From the NCBI GenBank assembly GCA_946407735.1, contig CAMJPL010000002.1, positions 96,659-160,658 on the forward strand: 64,000 bases of DNA. Direction: 5' to 3'. Of this stretch, positions 53,941-62,441 are shown piece by piece. The position numbers and the translations under genes are program-made. Every line of letters begins with the position of its first letter. Position 1 is the stretch's first letter. The notes under the pieces are model-generated. The model searched no databases, was not told the origin of the DNA, and saw nothing but the letters and a program-made list of their open reading frames with translations. The DNA comes from an uncultured Clostridia bacterium. GTDB lineage: Bacteria; Bacillota; Clostridia; Oscillospirales; CAG-272.

Positions 53941-55038
53941 TCAGCCGTCACAGCCTCTTATGTATCTCATATACTGATTCCAGTCTTCTCTGCTGAAATA
54001 ATGGGCTCCGGCGCGGATATGATAGCCGATGTTCCCTTCATGGAAGCTTTCTCCGGCGGCGGGATATCTGTCGGGATGGACGAATCCGGATATTCCCAGA
54101 TTCCTGTAAACCTCATCGGCGGCACAGCAGGAGAGGTATTCCGTCTTCGGGTCCGACCAGTAATCCTCCTCCGCGCTCGCGACGTACACATGCCTCGGCG
54201 CGCTCGCGGCTACGAGGAAATGCTGATCGTACGGCATGGATTCCTCGCTGCCGGCGTATTTTCTGTAATTCTGAGCGAACCACTGCATATGGTTTTTCAC
54301 GCAGAATTCCGCGCTGCAGAACGGCTCCCCGTTTTCTCTGTCCATGCGGTTCCTGCTGAGCGCCGCCCCGGCGAATCCCGAATCGTTCGAGATCACATAT
54401 TTGAATCTGTCATCGAGCATGCCGGTAAAGAGCGCGGTTTTCCCGAGCCTTGAATGACCGACGACCGCGGATTTTTCATGATCGAGACAGTCGAGAGTCC
54501 GGCAATAATCCATGATCCGCGAAGCCGCCCACGACCACATCGGGATCTTTCCGCATTCCCCGCCGGTACGCTCGCGTCCGTTATAAATGATCCCGGCGAG
54601 ACCGTTCGTAAAATCGAGATCGTCGGAGGTGACGTCCTGATATCCGAATGAGAACACGGCGAAACCGTTGTCCGTTATCTCCTCCGTAGGCATATATCTG
54701 TCAGGCACATCGCTCCTGAAATTGATATGCACAAAGAACGGCAGATCCTTTCCGTTTTTAGGTATCGCGGCGTAAAACGGGAATGAGAATTCTTTGCCGC
54801 AAATAACCGTTCTGACGGCAATTTTCCTGAAAACCACCTTGCCCGCGCAGAAGGTCGGGTAATACGGCTCGCCGGGGAGGATTTCAAATGAGATCTCCTC
54901 CGGGTCAGCCGGCCGGTATCCGAAGAGCTCGCTCTGAAGGATATCGGCTATCTCTTTTCTTCTTATCTCCCAGTCAACGGTCTTGTCCGGCCATATCTCC
55001 GGGAGATTTCTTTTTTTCAGCTCGTTTTCGATAAACAT
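53941..55038 (-). CDS. Alpha/beta hydrolase, CE15 glucuronoyl esterase-like
   Basis: The 365-aa protein has the nucleophile motif 'AVVGHSRLGKTALFTGMLDD' with Ser196. The G-x-S-R-x-G pattern and the 'IPMWSWAASRIMDYC' and 'VISNDSGFAGAALSR' blocks are those of carbohydrate esterase family 15. CE15 enzymes cut ester links between xylan glucuronic acid and lignin. A late 'GYHIRAGAHYFS' likely supplies the His. The start at 55038 has AGGGTGA upstream; the longer frame to 55329 is a shadow. There is no signal peptide. It follows the solute-binding gene by 35 bp in one operon. Confidence 0.83.
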   Translation of the reverse strand: MFIENELKKRNLPEIWPDKTVDWEIRRKEIADILQSELFGYRPADPEEISFEILPGEPYYPTFCAGKVVFRKIAVRTVICGKEFSFPFYAAIPKNGKDLPFFVHINFRSDVPDRYMPTEEITDNGFAVFSFGYQDVTSDDLDFTNGLAGIIYNGRERTGGECGKIPMWSWAASRIMDYCRTLDCLDHEKSAVVGHSRLGKTALFTGMLDDRFKYVISNDSGFAGAALSRNRMDRENGEPFCSAEFCVKNHMQWFAQNYRKYAGSEESMPYDQHFLVAASAPRHVYVASAEEDYWSDPKTEYLSCCAADEVYRNLGISGFVHPDRYPAAGESFHEGNIGYHIRAGAHYFSREDWNQYMRYIRGCDG

Positions 55039-55073
55039 GAAAGTCACCCTGTCTGAAAACGTTTTAACTTTTG

Positions 55074-56546
55074 TCAGCTGTTCAGCGCGGCTTCTATGGC
55101 TTTGTTTACCTTTTTTATTTCCTTTTCGATCTTTGAAGCGAGATCGCGTTTGTTGTTCTGGAACAGCGGAACGAATATCCCGTCCTTCACAGTGTCGCAG
55201 AGCATCGTTTCGCCGAGATCGTACACCATGGAATCTATTATCAGATCGAACATCTTGGCGGTCTCGTTGTCGCGGCTGTATTTCTGCTTGAGAGCGACCT
55301 CGAAATATACCGGTATGACGTCCTTCCACGAATAATAGTTGAGCGCTTCGAGGACGGCTCCGACGACCTCCTTGTTCTTTACCGTTGCCGGGACGACGGT
55401 CGTTCTCGATCCGGCGACGGTCATCGAGCCGTAGCCCTCCTGAGCGTCGTCGTATTTGGGATAAGGAACCATGCCGAAATCGGTTTCCATATCGCGCAGA
55501 TGGAAGATGGAGTACAGCGTTCTGTCGGCGAAAAGCGCCTGATCGTTTTCAAAGAACGGATCGGTGAGGTAATAGTCGTTCGCGCTGTTCGTCTTTGAAT
55601 ACCACACGCCGTCATCCCAGAACAGCGTCATGACCTTGTCGAACACTTCAAAGATGCGCTGATTCGATCCGGCGGTAAGCTCCGGTATGCCGTCAGCGTT
55701 GATCTCGACGGTTTTCTGTCTCGCCCCGGCGATAAATCCGGGAAGCATGCTGTTGTATCTGCCGGTGAATCCCCAGTTGTCCTCCTTGCCCATGGTCCCG
55801 TCGCCGTTTGTGTCGACGGTCGCGGCTCTCGCCATCGCGGCCATCCTGTCGAAAGACCACAGCCCGTCGTCAGTCAGCCTGTATGGGTTCTCAAAGCCGT
55901 TGGCTTCAAGCAGCTTCTTATTGAAAAGAACGACGCAGGTCATGTCATATATGCCGAGATTGAGCGAGCCGAACATGATATAATCATGATCGGTGAGATT
56001 CACCTGACTGTTGATATCAGAGAACCACCACGGCTTATCGCCCGAGAGGTAAGGCAGCTCCTTCATATCGAGGAACAGCCCATCTCCCGTGATCGTCCAC
56101 GCTCCGCGGCCGAGCTGCATCGAGGCGTCGAAATCGTCATCTCCAGCCTGAACGGACTTGCGGATATCGCTGATCGCCGTCCACGCGTCCGCTGAAACGA
56201 CATCGTCGGAAAAGACGACATTGAGTTCCTCCTCGACCTTCTTCGTGCGCTCGTACATGACGTCGTTCAGCACGTCGCCGGTCTGCTCGTTGTAAACGGT
56301 TATCGTGTTGTTCGAGTTTGTCGCGCTCGTGAGCCAGCGGAAGTTATAACCGCCGAAATCCAGATCATCCGGCAGACCGCTGGGTATCTCAGTTTCCGCC
56401 GCTTCCGTCTCGGCGGAAGTTTCGGCGGCGGTGTTCTGCGGCTCATCATTCATATCGGTAGAAGAACCGGCATTGTCCCCGCATGACATCATCACTGATG
56501 ACAGTATCATCGACGACAGGATCAAAAAACTGATTTGTTTTTTCAT
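55074..56546 (-). CDS. Extracellular solute-binding lipoprotein (ABC type)
   Basis: The 490-aa protein starts MKKQISFL with a lipoprotein signal ending 'SVMMSC' (Cys22) and an acidic linker. It shares with the other two binding proteins the 'LDFGGYNFRWL' strand, a calcium-loop-like 'VDTNGDGTMGKEDNWGFTG' and the 'FEVALKQKYSRDNETA' block. It is expected to bind an oligosaccharide for ABC import. No permease or ATPase genes adjoin it; the next gene is the CE15-like esterase, which hints at a glucuronoxylan-type ligand. AGGTG lies 6 nt before the ATG. Confidence 0.85.
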   Translation of the reverse strand: MKKQISFLILSSMILSSVMMSCGDNAGSSTDMNDEPQNTAAETSAETEAAETEIPSGLPDDLDFGGYNFRWLTSATNSNNTITVYNEQTGDVLNDVMYERTKKVEEELNVVFSDDVVSADAWTAISDIRKSVQAGDDDFDASMQLGRGAWTITGDGLFLDMKELPYLSGDKPWWFSDINSQVNLTDHDYIMFGSLNLGIYDMTCVVLFNKKLLEANGFENPYRLTDDGLWSFDRMAAMARAATVDTNGDGTMGKEDNWGFTGRYNSMLPGFIAGARQKTVEINADGIPELTAGSNQRIFEVFDKVMTLFWDDGVWYSKTNSANDYYLTDPFFENDQALFADRTLYSIFHLRDMETDFGMVPYPKYDDAQEGYGSMTVAGSRTTVVPATVKNKEVVGAVLEALNYYSWKDVIPVYFEVALKQKYSRDNETAKMFDLIIDSMVYDLGETMLCDTVKDGIFVPLFQNNKRDLASKIEKEIKKVNKAIEAALNS

Positions 56547-56771
56547 TTTCAGCACCTGTTACGCATAAAGCGTTATTCTGATTTAATACATCATCCGTCT
56601 CCTCATATGAAGACGGAGATGGATTAATGATTGTAATATCTAAATGGCCTGTAATCCGCTGGACGGCATATTTACATCCGCTCATAAAACGAAAACGGCA
56701 GAGGTCAGCAGATTGCAAGTTTAAACCGACAATACTGTAAACCGGATGCAGTCGGCGAAACAGATCAAATC

Positions 56772-57299
56772 CTATCGGGCTATCACATACATCTGAAGTG
56801 TTTCATCAAATGTTTTGCTGTAAAATTCGTGCTTCAGGATACCTCCGCAGTTTCTTATGACTCCCGCGGAGGCAGGATTGTTTTTATAACATGAAACCAG
56901 CACTTCCTTTATCCCGATCACATCACAGATTTTAAGCGCTGCGGCAAGCATCTCAGTCGCATAATGCTTTCGTCTTTCAGTCGGTCGGATCGAATAGCCG
57001 ATATGCCCGCCTTCTGTCCGGAGAAAATCATTCAAAGCCAGACGAATATTGATCATTCCTACGATTTTATTATCTTCTTCACGAATATAGAAATATGTCA
57101 AGGAAGGGACTTTGGATTCAGGGATGTTCGCTATGTCAATATCGTTCATGATCTTTTTCAGCCATGCTTCATATGTGGATTCCCTAAGGAATCGATCCAG
57201 ACTTCCGCTTCCGTTGATTTCAGATCCATATTCATAGAACTCTTTGATATATTCGATGGCTTTATCTTTATAAGTCAGATCTGGAAATACCAGTCTCAT
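56772..57299 (-). CDS. GNAT family acetyltransferase
   Basis: The 175-aa protein has the acetyl-CoA binding core 'GHIGYSIRPTERRKHYATEM' (Arg-rich loop equivalent to Q/R-x-x-G/A) and 'VLVSCYKNNPASAGVIRNCG', typical of GNAT enzymes. It most likely acetylates an amino group of a small molecule or protein. GGGAGGG precedes the ATG. It lies alone between two glycan genes, and its substrate is unknown. Confidence 0.88.
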   Translation of the reverse strand: MRLVFPDLTYKDKAIEYIKEFYEYGSEINGSGSLDRFLRESTYEAWLKKIMNDIDIANIPESKVPSLTYFYIREEDNKIVGMINIRLALNDFLRTEGGHIGYSIRPTERRKHYATEMLAAALKICDVIGIKEVLVSCYKNNPASAGVIRNCGGILKHEFYSKTFDETLQMYVIAR

Positions 57300-57444
57300 T
57301 TTCTGCCCTCCCGGGTATGGCTTCCTGCGCCGACATCCTCGAATGTAAGGATCTGTTTCCTTTCGCCTGTTTCAGATGATCAGCATCTCCGGGTTAATTT
57401 AAGACGAGATGTACTCTTTCTTTCGGAAGTAGAGCGGCATACCG

Positions 57445-59166
57445 TCAGCATCCGTATTCCCAGTGAAGCAGCATGTAAACACTCGCCGCCCATGTATAGC
57501 CGGGAGCTCTCCTGCCGAGACCTGTCAGCGCGTCAAAGTTTTCGTAGTTGCCTTTGGCTTTCGACGACGACATGGCGCAGTAACGCTCGGATATGGTTTT
57601 CGCCAGCTCGTCAAGGCCGCCCCTTCTGAGGCCGTCCACTATCAGGTATGTCGTCGGGGCCCAGATCGGTCCGCGCCAGTAACCGTCCGGATCGTATTTC
57701 TTGCCTGACGGCATCTCGGTGGCGGGGCCGTTGTCCGTCAGAAAATCGCGTTCAAGCCTCTCCGCGAGCTTTCCGAAGATATCTTTCGGCAGCAGATCGC
57801 CCAGCACTAGCGGCATAAGGGAGAGAAGGCTTGTGGGATGTTCTTCATACTCATGCGTTCCGCTTAGCTTCGCGACAAAGCGCTCGCCGTCCCAGCTGTG
57901 CTCAAGGAAACTCCGCATAAGCGCGTCGGATCGCTGCAGCCAGTATTCTGCCTTTTCGGTTTCTCCGAGCTTTTCGGCGATCCTCATAAGTGTCCGCATC
58001 TGGAGGATCAGGAACGCCGGGAGATCGGGCGATTCGAGGAAAAAGCCGATGTCAAACAGAGTGGAGTTGTCCCAGCCGCTGTCGCATCCCTGCGGATAGT
58101 CGGGGATGCCGTCGTGATCGGTATCGCTGCGCTCCGTCCACCATTCCGTCCACTTTTTGAGCCAGACATAAACGGTTTTCAATTCCTCCGCCGTGAAGTC
58201 GAAACGATCCATCAGCTTTCCGAAGCACCATCCGTGGATCGGCGGCTTGGTCGTCCCCCAGCGCGTCTCAAGATCGGGATTCCACATATCGGGCAGAACG
58301 CCGAGATCGGTCTGAAGGAAGAACGGCGCGGAGAACTGGTTCATCGCGGTCTTCTTCGCTTTTTCCCCGTCCGACAGATGCGCCATCGCCAGAGCATTGA
58401 AGCAGTGATCCCAGCTCCATGTGGACGTCATCACCTTCTTCGCCATCAGCATGGTGTCATTTGGATAGCATCCCTGCGCGCGGACAAAGCATGACCAGAG
58501 GTTGTACCATGTAACCCCGGCAAATTCCGCCGTCTTGGGATCATGTCCGTCCTCCGGCGGCATCAGAGTCATAAATGATTCCCACTCTTTCCGCACCGCC
58601 GTGATATCCTCATCCGGCAGGATCGGCAGGGCGATATCCTTCGGCTCCTTCGGGCTGACACTGACAGCCATAAGGATGCGTCCGTCCTCACAGGAAACGG
58701 AGAGATCCGTCCTTCGGTTGCGCCCGATGTTGTCGATCGGACCGTCCAGAGCAGCATGACCGACAGGGACCTCGATACTCGATATCAGGCTGCACGTCCC
58801 GGTCATTACATGGAAGGATCTTTCACCTTTCTGCGCGCCGTAGCCCCAGTGCAGCTGCTTTAAGCGAATGTCAAGTCCGCGGCTGTCTATCACGACGGTA
58901 TCGTCGTCGCGGATATAGATCTGTACCCGCCCGTTCGCGTTTTCAACCGTCAGCACCTCCGGGACGGCGGAACAGGAAAAATCCTCGTCCTCATCTTTCC
59001 CGAATGCCAGAGAGAACAACGGGCTCTCCTGAAATCTGCGGCGGACACTCTGGATTATCAGCTCCTTCGCAGCCTTGCCTTCCCTGTTTTCGTCGCGGGT
59101 AACGGCGACATACGCGCCGTAACGGCTGAACGGGATATGGGTGATGTCAATTTTTGTCGCGTTCAT
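57445..59166 (-). CDS. GH63/GH37-like glycoside hydrolase
   Basis: The 573-aa protein has an N-terminal beta domain and a C-terminal (alpha/alpha)6 barrel. Key blocks are 'SWDHCFNALAMAHLSDGEKA', 'YPQGCDSGWDNSTLFDIGFF' (Asp acid region), 'DGYWRGPIWAPTTYLIVDGL' and 'NYENFDALTG', with 'YTWAASVYMLLHWEYG' at the end. These mark clan GH-G, which includes bacterial GH63 glucosidases and mannosylglycerate hydrolases. No signal peptide is present, so it acts on imported oligosaccharides. AAGGAG precedes the ATG at a good distance. The exact sugar cannot be told. Confidence 0.85.
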   Translation of the reverse strand: MNATKIDITHIPFSRYGAYVAVTRDENREGKAAKELIIQSVRRRFQESPLFSLAFGKDEDEDFSCSAVPEVLTVENANGRVQIYIRDDDTVVIDSRGLDIRLKQLHWGYGAQKGERSFHVMTGTCSLISSIEVPVGHAALDGPIDNIGRNRRTDLSVSCEDGRILMAVSVSPKEPKDIALPILPDEDITAVRKEWESFMTLMPPEDGHDPKTAEFAGVTWYNLWSCFVRAQGCYPNDTMLMAKKVMTSTWSWDHCFNALAMAHLSDGEKAKKTAMNQFSAPFFLQTDLGVLPDMWNPDLETRWGTTKPPIHGWCFGKLMDRFDFTAEELKTVYVWLKKWTEWWTERSDTDHDGIPDYPQGCDSGWDNSTLFDIGFFLESPDLPAFLILQMRTLMRIAEKLGETEKAEYWLQRSDALMRSFLEHSWDGERFVAKLSGTHEYEEHPTSLLSLMPLVLGDLLPKDIFGKLAERLERDFLTDNGPATEMPSGKKYDPDGYWRGPIWAPTTYLIVDGLRRGGLDELAKTISERYCAMSSSKAKGNYENFDALTGLGRRAPGYTWAASVYMLLHWEYGC

Positions 59167-59293
59167 CAGCTTTTCTCCTTAATATTCGGGATCGATCAAA
59201 CACAAAATACTATAAATCCAAGTCATATGTGGAACATGTCTTTTTTTGAAGTAATAAACCGTGAAGCCGAAAGCCGCGGAGTACTGTACGGAC

Positions 59294-60037
59294 TCAGGTG
59301 GTTTTTGCGTCTTCTGACGCATCGGTTTTCTCAAACAGCGCCTCGGTATATTTTTCACTCTTCTTCGCCTTGATGACGAAAACGATCAGCCTTATCACAA
59401 GGATGATATCCAGCAGCGCCAGAAGCAGCGCGACGACCACAAGGTTATCGTTGAGGGCGATGAACTCCTCGCTCAGGGAGAAATCGTAAAGCCCGTGGAG
59501 CAGCCATGAGATCAGAAATCCTCCCCACTTGTAAACCGGCTTCCCGTGTTTTACGCTCTTGCCGTAGAAATAACCGACGATAAATCCGTAGCCGGCGTGA
59601 GGAAGGCAGATACCGCGCACCAGAACTACCGGGACGCTCGCGCCTATCGCATATATTATAGCCTCGATGAATCCGAAGCCTATCCCCACGATCGTCATCA
59701 GTATGGCCGTATCCATCCATGAATACCGATAGGACGTCTTCTTCAGCACGCGCCGGAAAACCATGTATTTTGCGAGTTCTTCCATCAAGGCGAGCACGAT
59801 GAAGGTATAAAGCGCCTGGTACAGCAGTTGGTTTGAGTTATGTAATCCGGTAAGCCGTACTACAATGTAGCTTACGCCGGAAAACAGAATTACCGGCAGC
59901 ACGCAAAACACCCCGTGCCCCAGCGTCCTGACGCATAATTTTCTGTATTCAGTATCGTCTTTGCGGGCATTTCTCAGCCACAGAAACAGCGCGGTGTACG
60001 GGATGAAGCTTACGATACAGGCGATGATAAAGATCAT
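59294..60037 (-). CDS. prsW: PrsW family intramembrane metalloprotease
   Basis: The 247-aa protein has about seven membrane segments. It has the PrsW motifs 'ALMEELAKYMVFRR' (Glu-Glu), 'IGFGFIEAIIYAIG', 'LPHAGYGFIVGYFYG' and 'SWLLHGLYDFS', which hold the metal-binding residues. PrsW in Bacillus and Clostridioides cuts anti-sigma factors to release stress sigma factors. No anti-sigma gene is adjacent, so its target lies elsewhere. AGGAA precedes the start, and a promoter lies at 60120-60148. Confidence 0.88.
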   Translation of the reverse strand: MIFIIACIVSFIPYTALFLWLRNARKDDTEYRKLCVRTLGHGVFCVLPVILFSGVSYIVVRLTGLHNSNQLLYQALYTFIVLALMEELAKYMVFRRVLKKTSYRYSWMDTAILMTIVGIGFGFIEAIIYAIGASVPVVLVRGICLPHAGYGFIVGYFYGKSVKHGKPVYKWGGFLISWLLHGLYDFSLSEEFIALNDNLVVVALLLALLDIILVIRLIVFVIKAKKSEKYTEALFEKTDASEDAKTT

Positions 60038-60119
60038 AGGTTATTCCTTTTCTGCGATAAGCAGAGGGGGGATGTGAAGATGGTTTTCGGGGAGCGGGGT
60101 GGGTTGACTGGTATGAAAT

Positions 60120-60148
60120 ATTATATCACAATTTTTGGTTTTTGTATA
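60120..60148 (-). promoter_or_regulatory. Promoter of the PrsW gene
   Basis: On the minus strand TATACA (60148-60143) and TATAAT (60125-60120) are 17 bp apart, with an extended TGA before the -10. Confidence 0.65.
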
Positions 60149-60194
60149 GCGGGAAAGAAAGATTTTTATAGGGATTTTGGAAGGTGGGGGTGTT

Positions 60195-60237
60195 GAAAAT
60201 CTCCCCTGTGCTGTTATCTTCACAGCACGGGGGAGAT
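60195..60237 (-). terminator. Terminator after the pilin gene
   Basis: A 15-bp stem with one G-T pair joins 60199-60213 and 60223-60237 around a 9-nt loop. TTTTC follows on the minus strand. Confidence 0.8.
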
Positions 60238-60253
60238 AGGATAAGGTTTTTAA

Positions 60254-62029
60254 TCAGATTCTTTTTTGCTCAGACGCTTTTTTGGGGTCGAGCACGACGA
60301 CGAGGACCGCACCGATTACGCGGAAGATAGCAGTACCGATACCACCGGTGGACGGGAGGAGGGAACCATTGTTGTTCTCAACTAGCTGCCAAGAAGTATA
60401 TATTTCATGACTACCAGAAGAAGTAGTTACAGTTTTTACAAAATGAATATTGGCATCAAAAGTACCAGACGTTACCGAAACTTCAACATATTCAGAACCG
60501 GAATTCTTGTAATGAGTCTCAGAAGCATCATAAGAAGTAGCCTTCTCATACTTAACTTCTGTCTTAGAATCAAGAACAAGATCAAGAACGATCGGATCAG
60601 TGATCATGTTATATCCAGGCAGGGTCTCAATCTCAGTAAGAGTATACTTCCCTTTTTTATCATTATCAAGACCACGAATCTTAATTATACCGCTGCCGTC
60701 AGTTATAACAGTGCCTGAACCATTAGGATCAGGGTAGTAATAGCCATCAGCATGCTTCGTGACAAGATAAGTTCCAGATGCATCTTTCAGTGTAAACTTA
60801 ACACCTTCAAGATCTTCTTCTGTAGCACCATCAATCTTATGAATACCACCGAAATAGGTTTCATACTCAACCTTATCAGGTTTAGATTCATACGGGAAGG
60901 TTTCAGTACCGCTGTTATCTTCACGACCGTATTTCAGAGCAGATTCGTTTTTCTTATCAGTGTCAACAAGAGCTTCTTTATTAACAGTCATTGAGAATTT
61001 GAAGATAACATCTTTGCCCTGGCTGTTTTAAGTAACAACCATCTTATATCTCCAAGATTCACCTGTTTCAGCTGTTAAAGCTGTAAATGTTGCACCAGCT
61101 TCATTTACGATGTTGCCTTCCTTAGTTACATCATTATTATAAGTAAGACCGATAGAGGGGTTATCCCATACGGTTATAATATCGCCAACCTTAGCAGTCT
61201 TCGGAATGGTAACCTTGACTTCATAATCAAAGACGTCACCAACAGCTACAGAACGAGTTTCATCACTCTGCTCAGTATCATTCTCATCAGCCTGAGTTTT
61301 GTCAATCGGAGGATAAGCGTTCTTTTCGTTTATAGTAATATCCGAAGTGGCAGCTATGAGGTTCTTACCGGCAATGCTCTCAATGATATAGTAACCTGGA
61401 GTAACGGTTGCAGACCAAGTACCATTCGCAAGAGCAGCTTCACCGTTTGAGTTTGCTTCGTAAACCTTATTCTTGAGAAGCCATTCAGCAGCAGCCTGAA
61501 CAGTTGCAGCATCCGTGCTAGTATTAATCCATTTAACAGAATACTTTGCAGGGTTGCTTCCAGCTATCGGAGCGAGATCGAACCAAATGTTGCCGTCGGA
61601 TTTTATCCAATGGTTATCTTTAGATTCGTCTATATTTGTTGTTTCAGCATTATCAGTAGCCTCAGTCCCCCATGAACCGAGTTTAGCAGCTACTGCAGCA
61701 GTTGCCTCATAAGTAACATTGGCATCATTATTCTGTGTAAGGGCAACACCTGCGCCACTAGCATCGTATCCGCCACCTGTAGCACCATCATATGATCCAC
61801 TTCCGGTTCCATAAGACGCTACGCTAAAAACTTTATACCATGTGAACTGACGGCTATTATCAGCTTCTTCACCAGCAAAGGTAGAATCACGATTGATAGT
61901 GATCGTAATACCGCTTGTTCCAGCCGCGAACGAGCTCATCGCTCCGGCTGCCATGGCTGTGATCATGCCGGTAGCAAGCACCGCAGCCAAAATCTTGCTC
62001 ATCACGAACAAATACCTGAGTTTCGACAC
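60254..62029 (-). pseudogene. Isopeptide-type fimbrial major pilin with an in-frame stop
   Basis: One reading frame of about 591 codons encodes a sortase-assembled pilin, but TAA at 61030-61028 (codon 334) interrupts it. The frame continues without shift as 'NSQGKDVIFKFSMTVNKEAL'. The N-terminal part has a signal peptide ('MSKILAAVLATGMITAMAAG') and a D1-type domain. The C-terminal part has the SpaA-type E-box 'YTLTEIETLPGYN' and 'LLPSTGGIG'. After LPSTG the helix is short. One extra A in a run (about 60279-60284) seems to shift the tail from 'PKKRLSKKESD' to 'PKKASEQKRI'. GC is lower than in the neighbours. Starts at 62029 (GTG) and 62002 (ATG) are both possible. No sortase gene is in the window. 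Confidence 0.82.
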
Positions 62030-62266
62030 AATCCGAATAGTAACTAATCCCTACCGTTGTATCAAAAAATGCTTCTGTTGACTATACACAGCACTTTTTT
62101 GCGATATTGTTAACAGACTGATACATGGAGTTGCAAAAATCGCCCCGTTTGCCCCACGTGCACGGCGAAATTGCGCCGCGGAGGTGCGGACAATTTATTG
62201 GACTAAATCGCATATTCCAAGATTCCCCGAAGCCCGAGGCGTTGAGCCACCGCCGAAGGCGGCTTG
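62030..62266. other. Leader region between the pilin gene and the inverted repeat
   Basis: These roughly 240 bp would form the 5' leader of a pilin transcript started in the inverted repeat. A small hairpin, CCGCCGAAGGCGG, lies at about 62250-62262. I see no strong minus-strand promoter and no supportable gene here. Confidence 0.4.
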
Positions 62267-62396
62267 CCCTTGACAGGTTGTCGGGCGGGTGCTATAATTG
62301 TTTGTCCGACGGCGATCCTATCATATCCGCATATTCCTGAGTCCTCCATCGCCGTCGGCGACACCGGGAAGCACCCGCCCGGCGTTCTGTCAAGGG
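62267..62396. promoter_or_regulatory. Candidate invertible promoter: 26-bp inverted arms around a 78-bp spacer
   Basis: The left arm (62267-62292) and right arm (62371-62396) are inverted copies matching at 22 of 26 positions, including CCCTTGACAG and CGGGCGGGTGC. Each arm holds TTGACA followed by 17 bp to the spacer edge. The one TATAAT is the first six bases of the spacer (62293-62298), so the left arm now makes a perfect plus-strand promoter. Inverting the spacer would give an equally perfect minus-strand promoter aimed at the pilin gene. An inner inverted repeat (62306-62316 with 62348-62358) lies in the spacer. A hairpin or MITE remnant is the alternative. No invertase gene is seen. Confidence 0.6.
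62270..62298 (+). promoter_or_regulatory. Consensus SigA promoter in its present orientation
   Basis: TTGACA (62270-62275), exactly 17 bp, TATAAT (62293-62298). It points away from the pilin gene and towards the 3' end of the IS3 transposase, antisense to it; no plus-strand gene follows. Confidence 0.85.
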
Positions 62397-62441
62397 TGGC
62401 GGCATCTTCCGCAGTTACTCAGAAATAGTCACTAAAATTGT

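Noticed and set aside
56446..56718. 90-codon minus-strand frame overlapping the start of a solute-binding gene
   Set aside because: It overlaps the better supported lipoprotein start at 56546 and has no family features.
62125..62340. 71-codon plus-strand frame over the inverted repeat
   Set aside because: It begins upstream of the plus promoter and runs through the arm; no ribosome binding site or motif.
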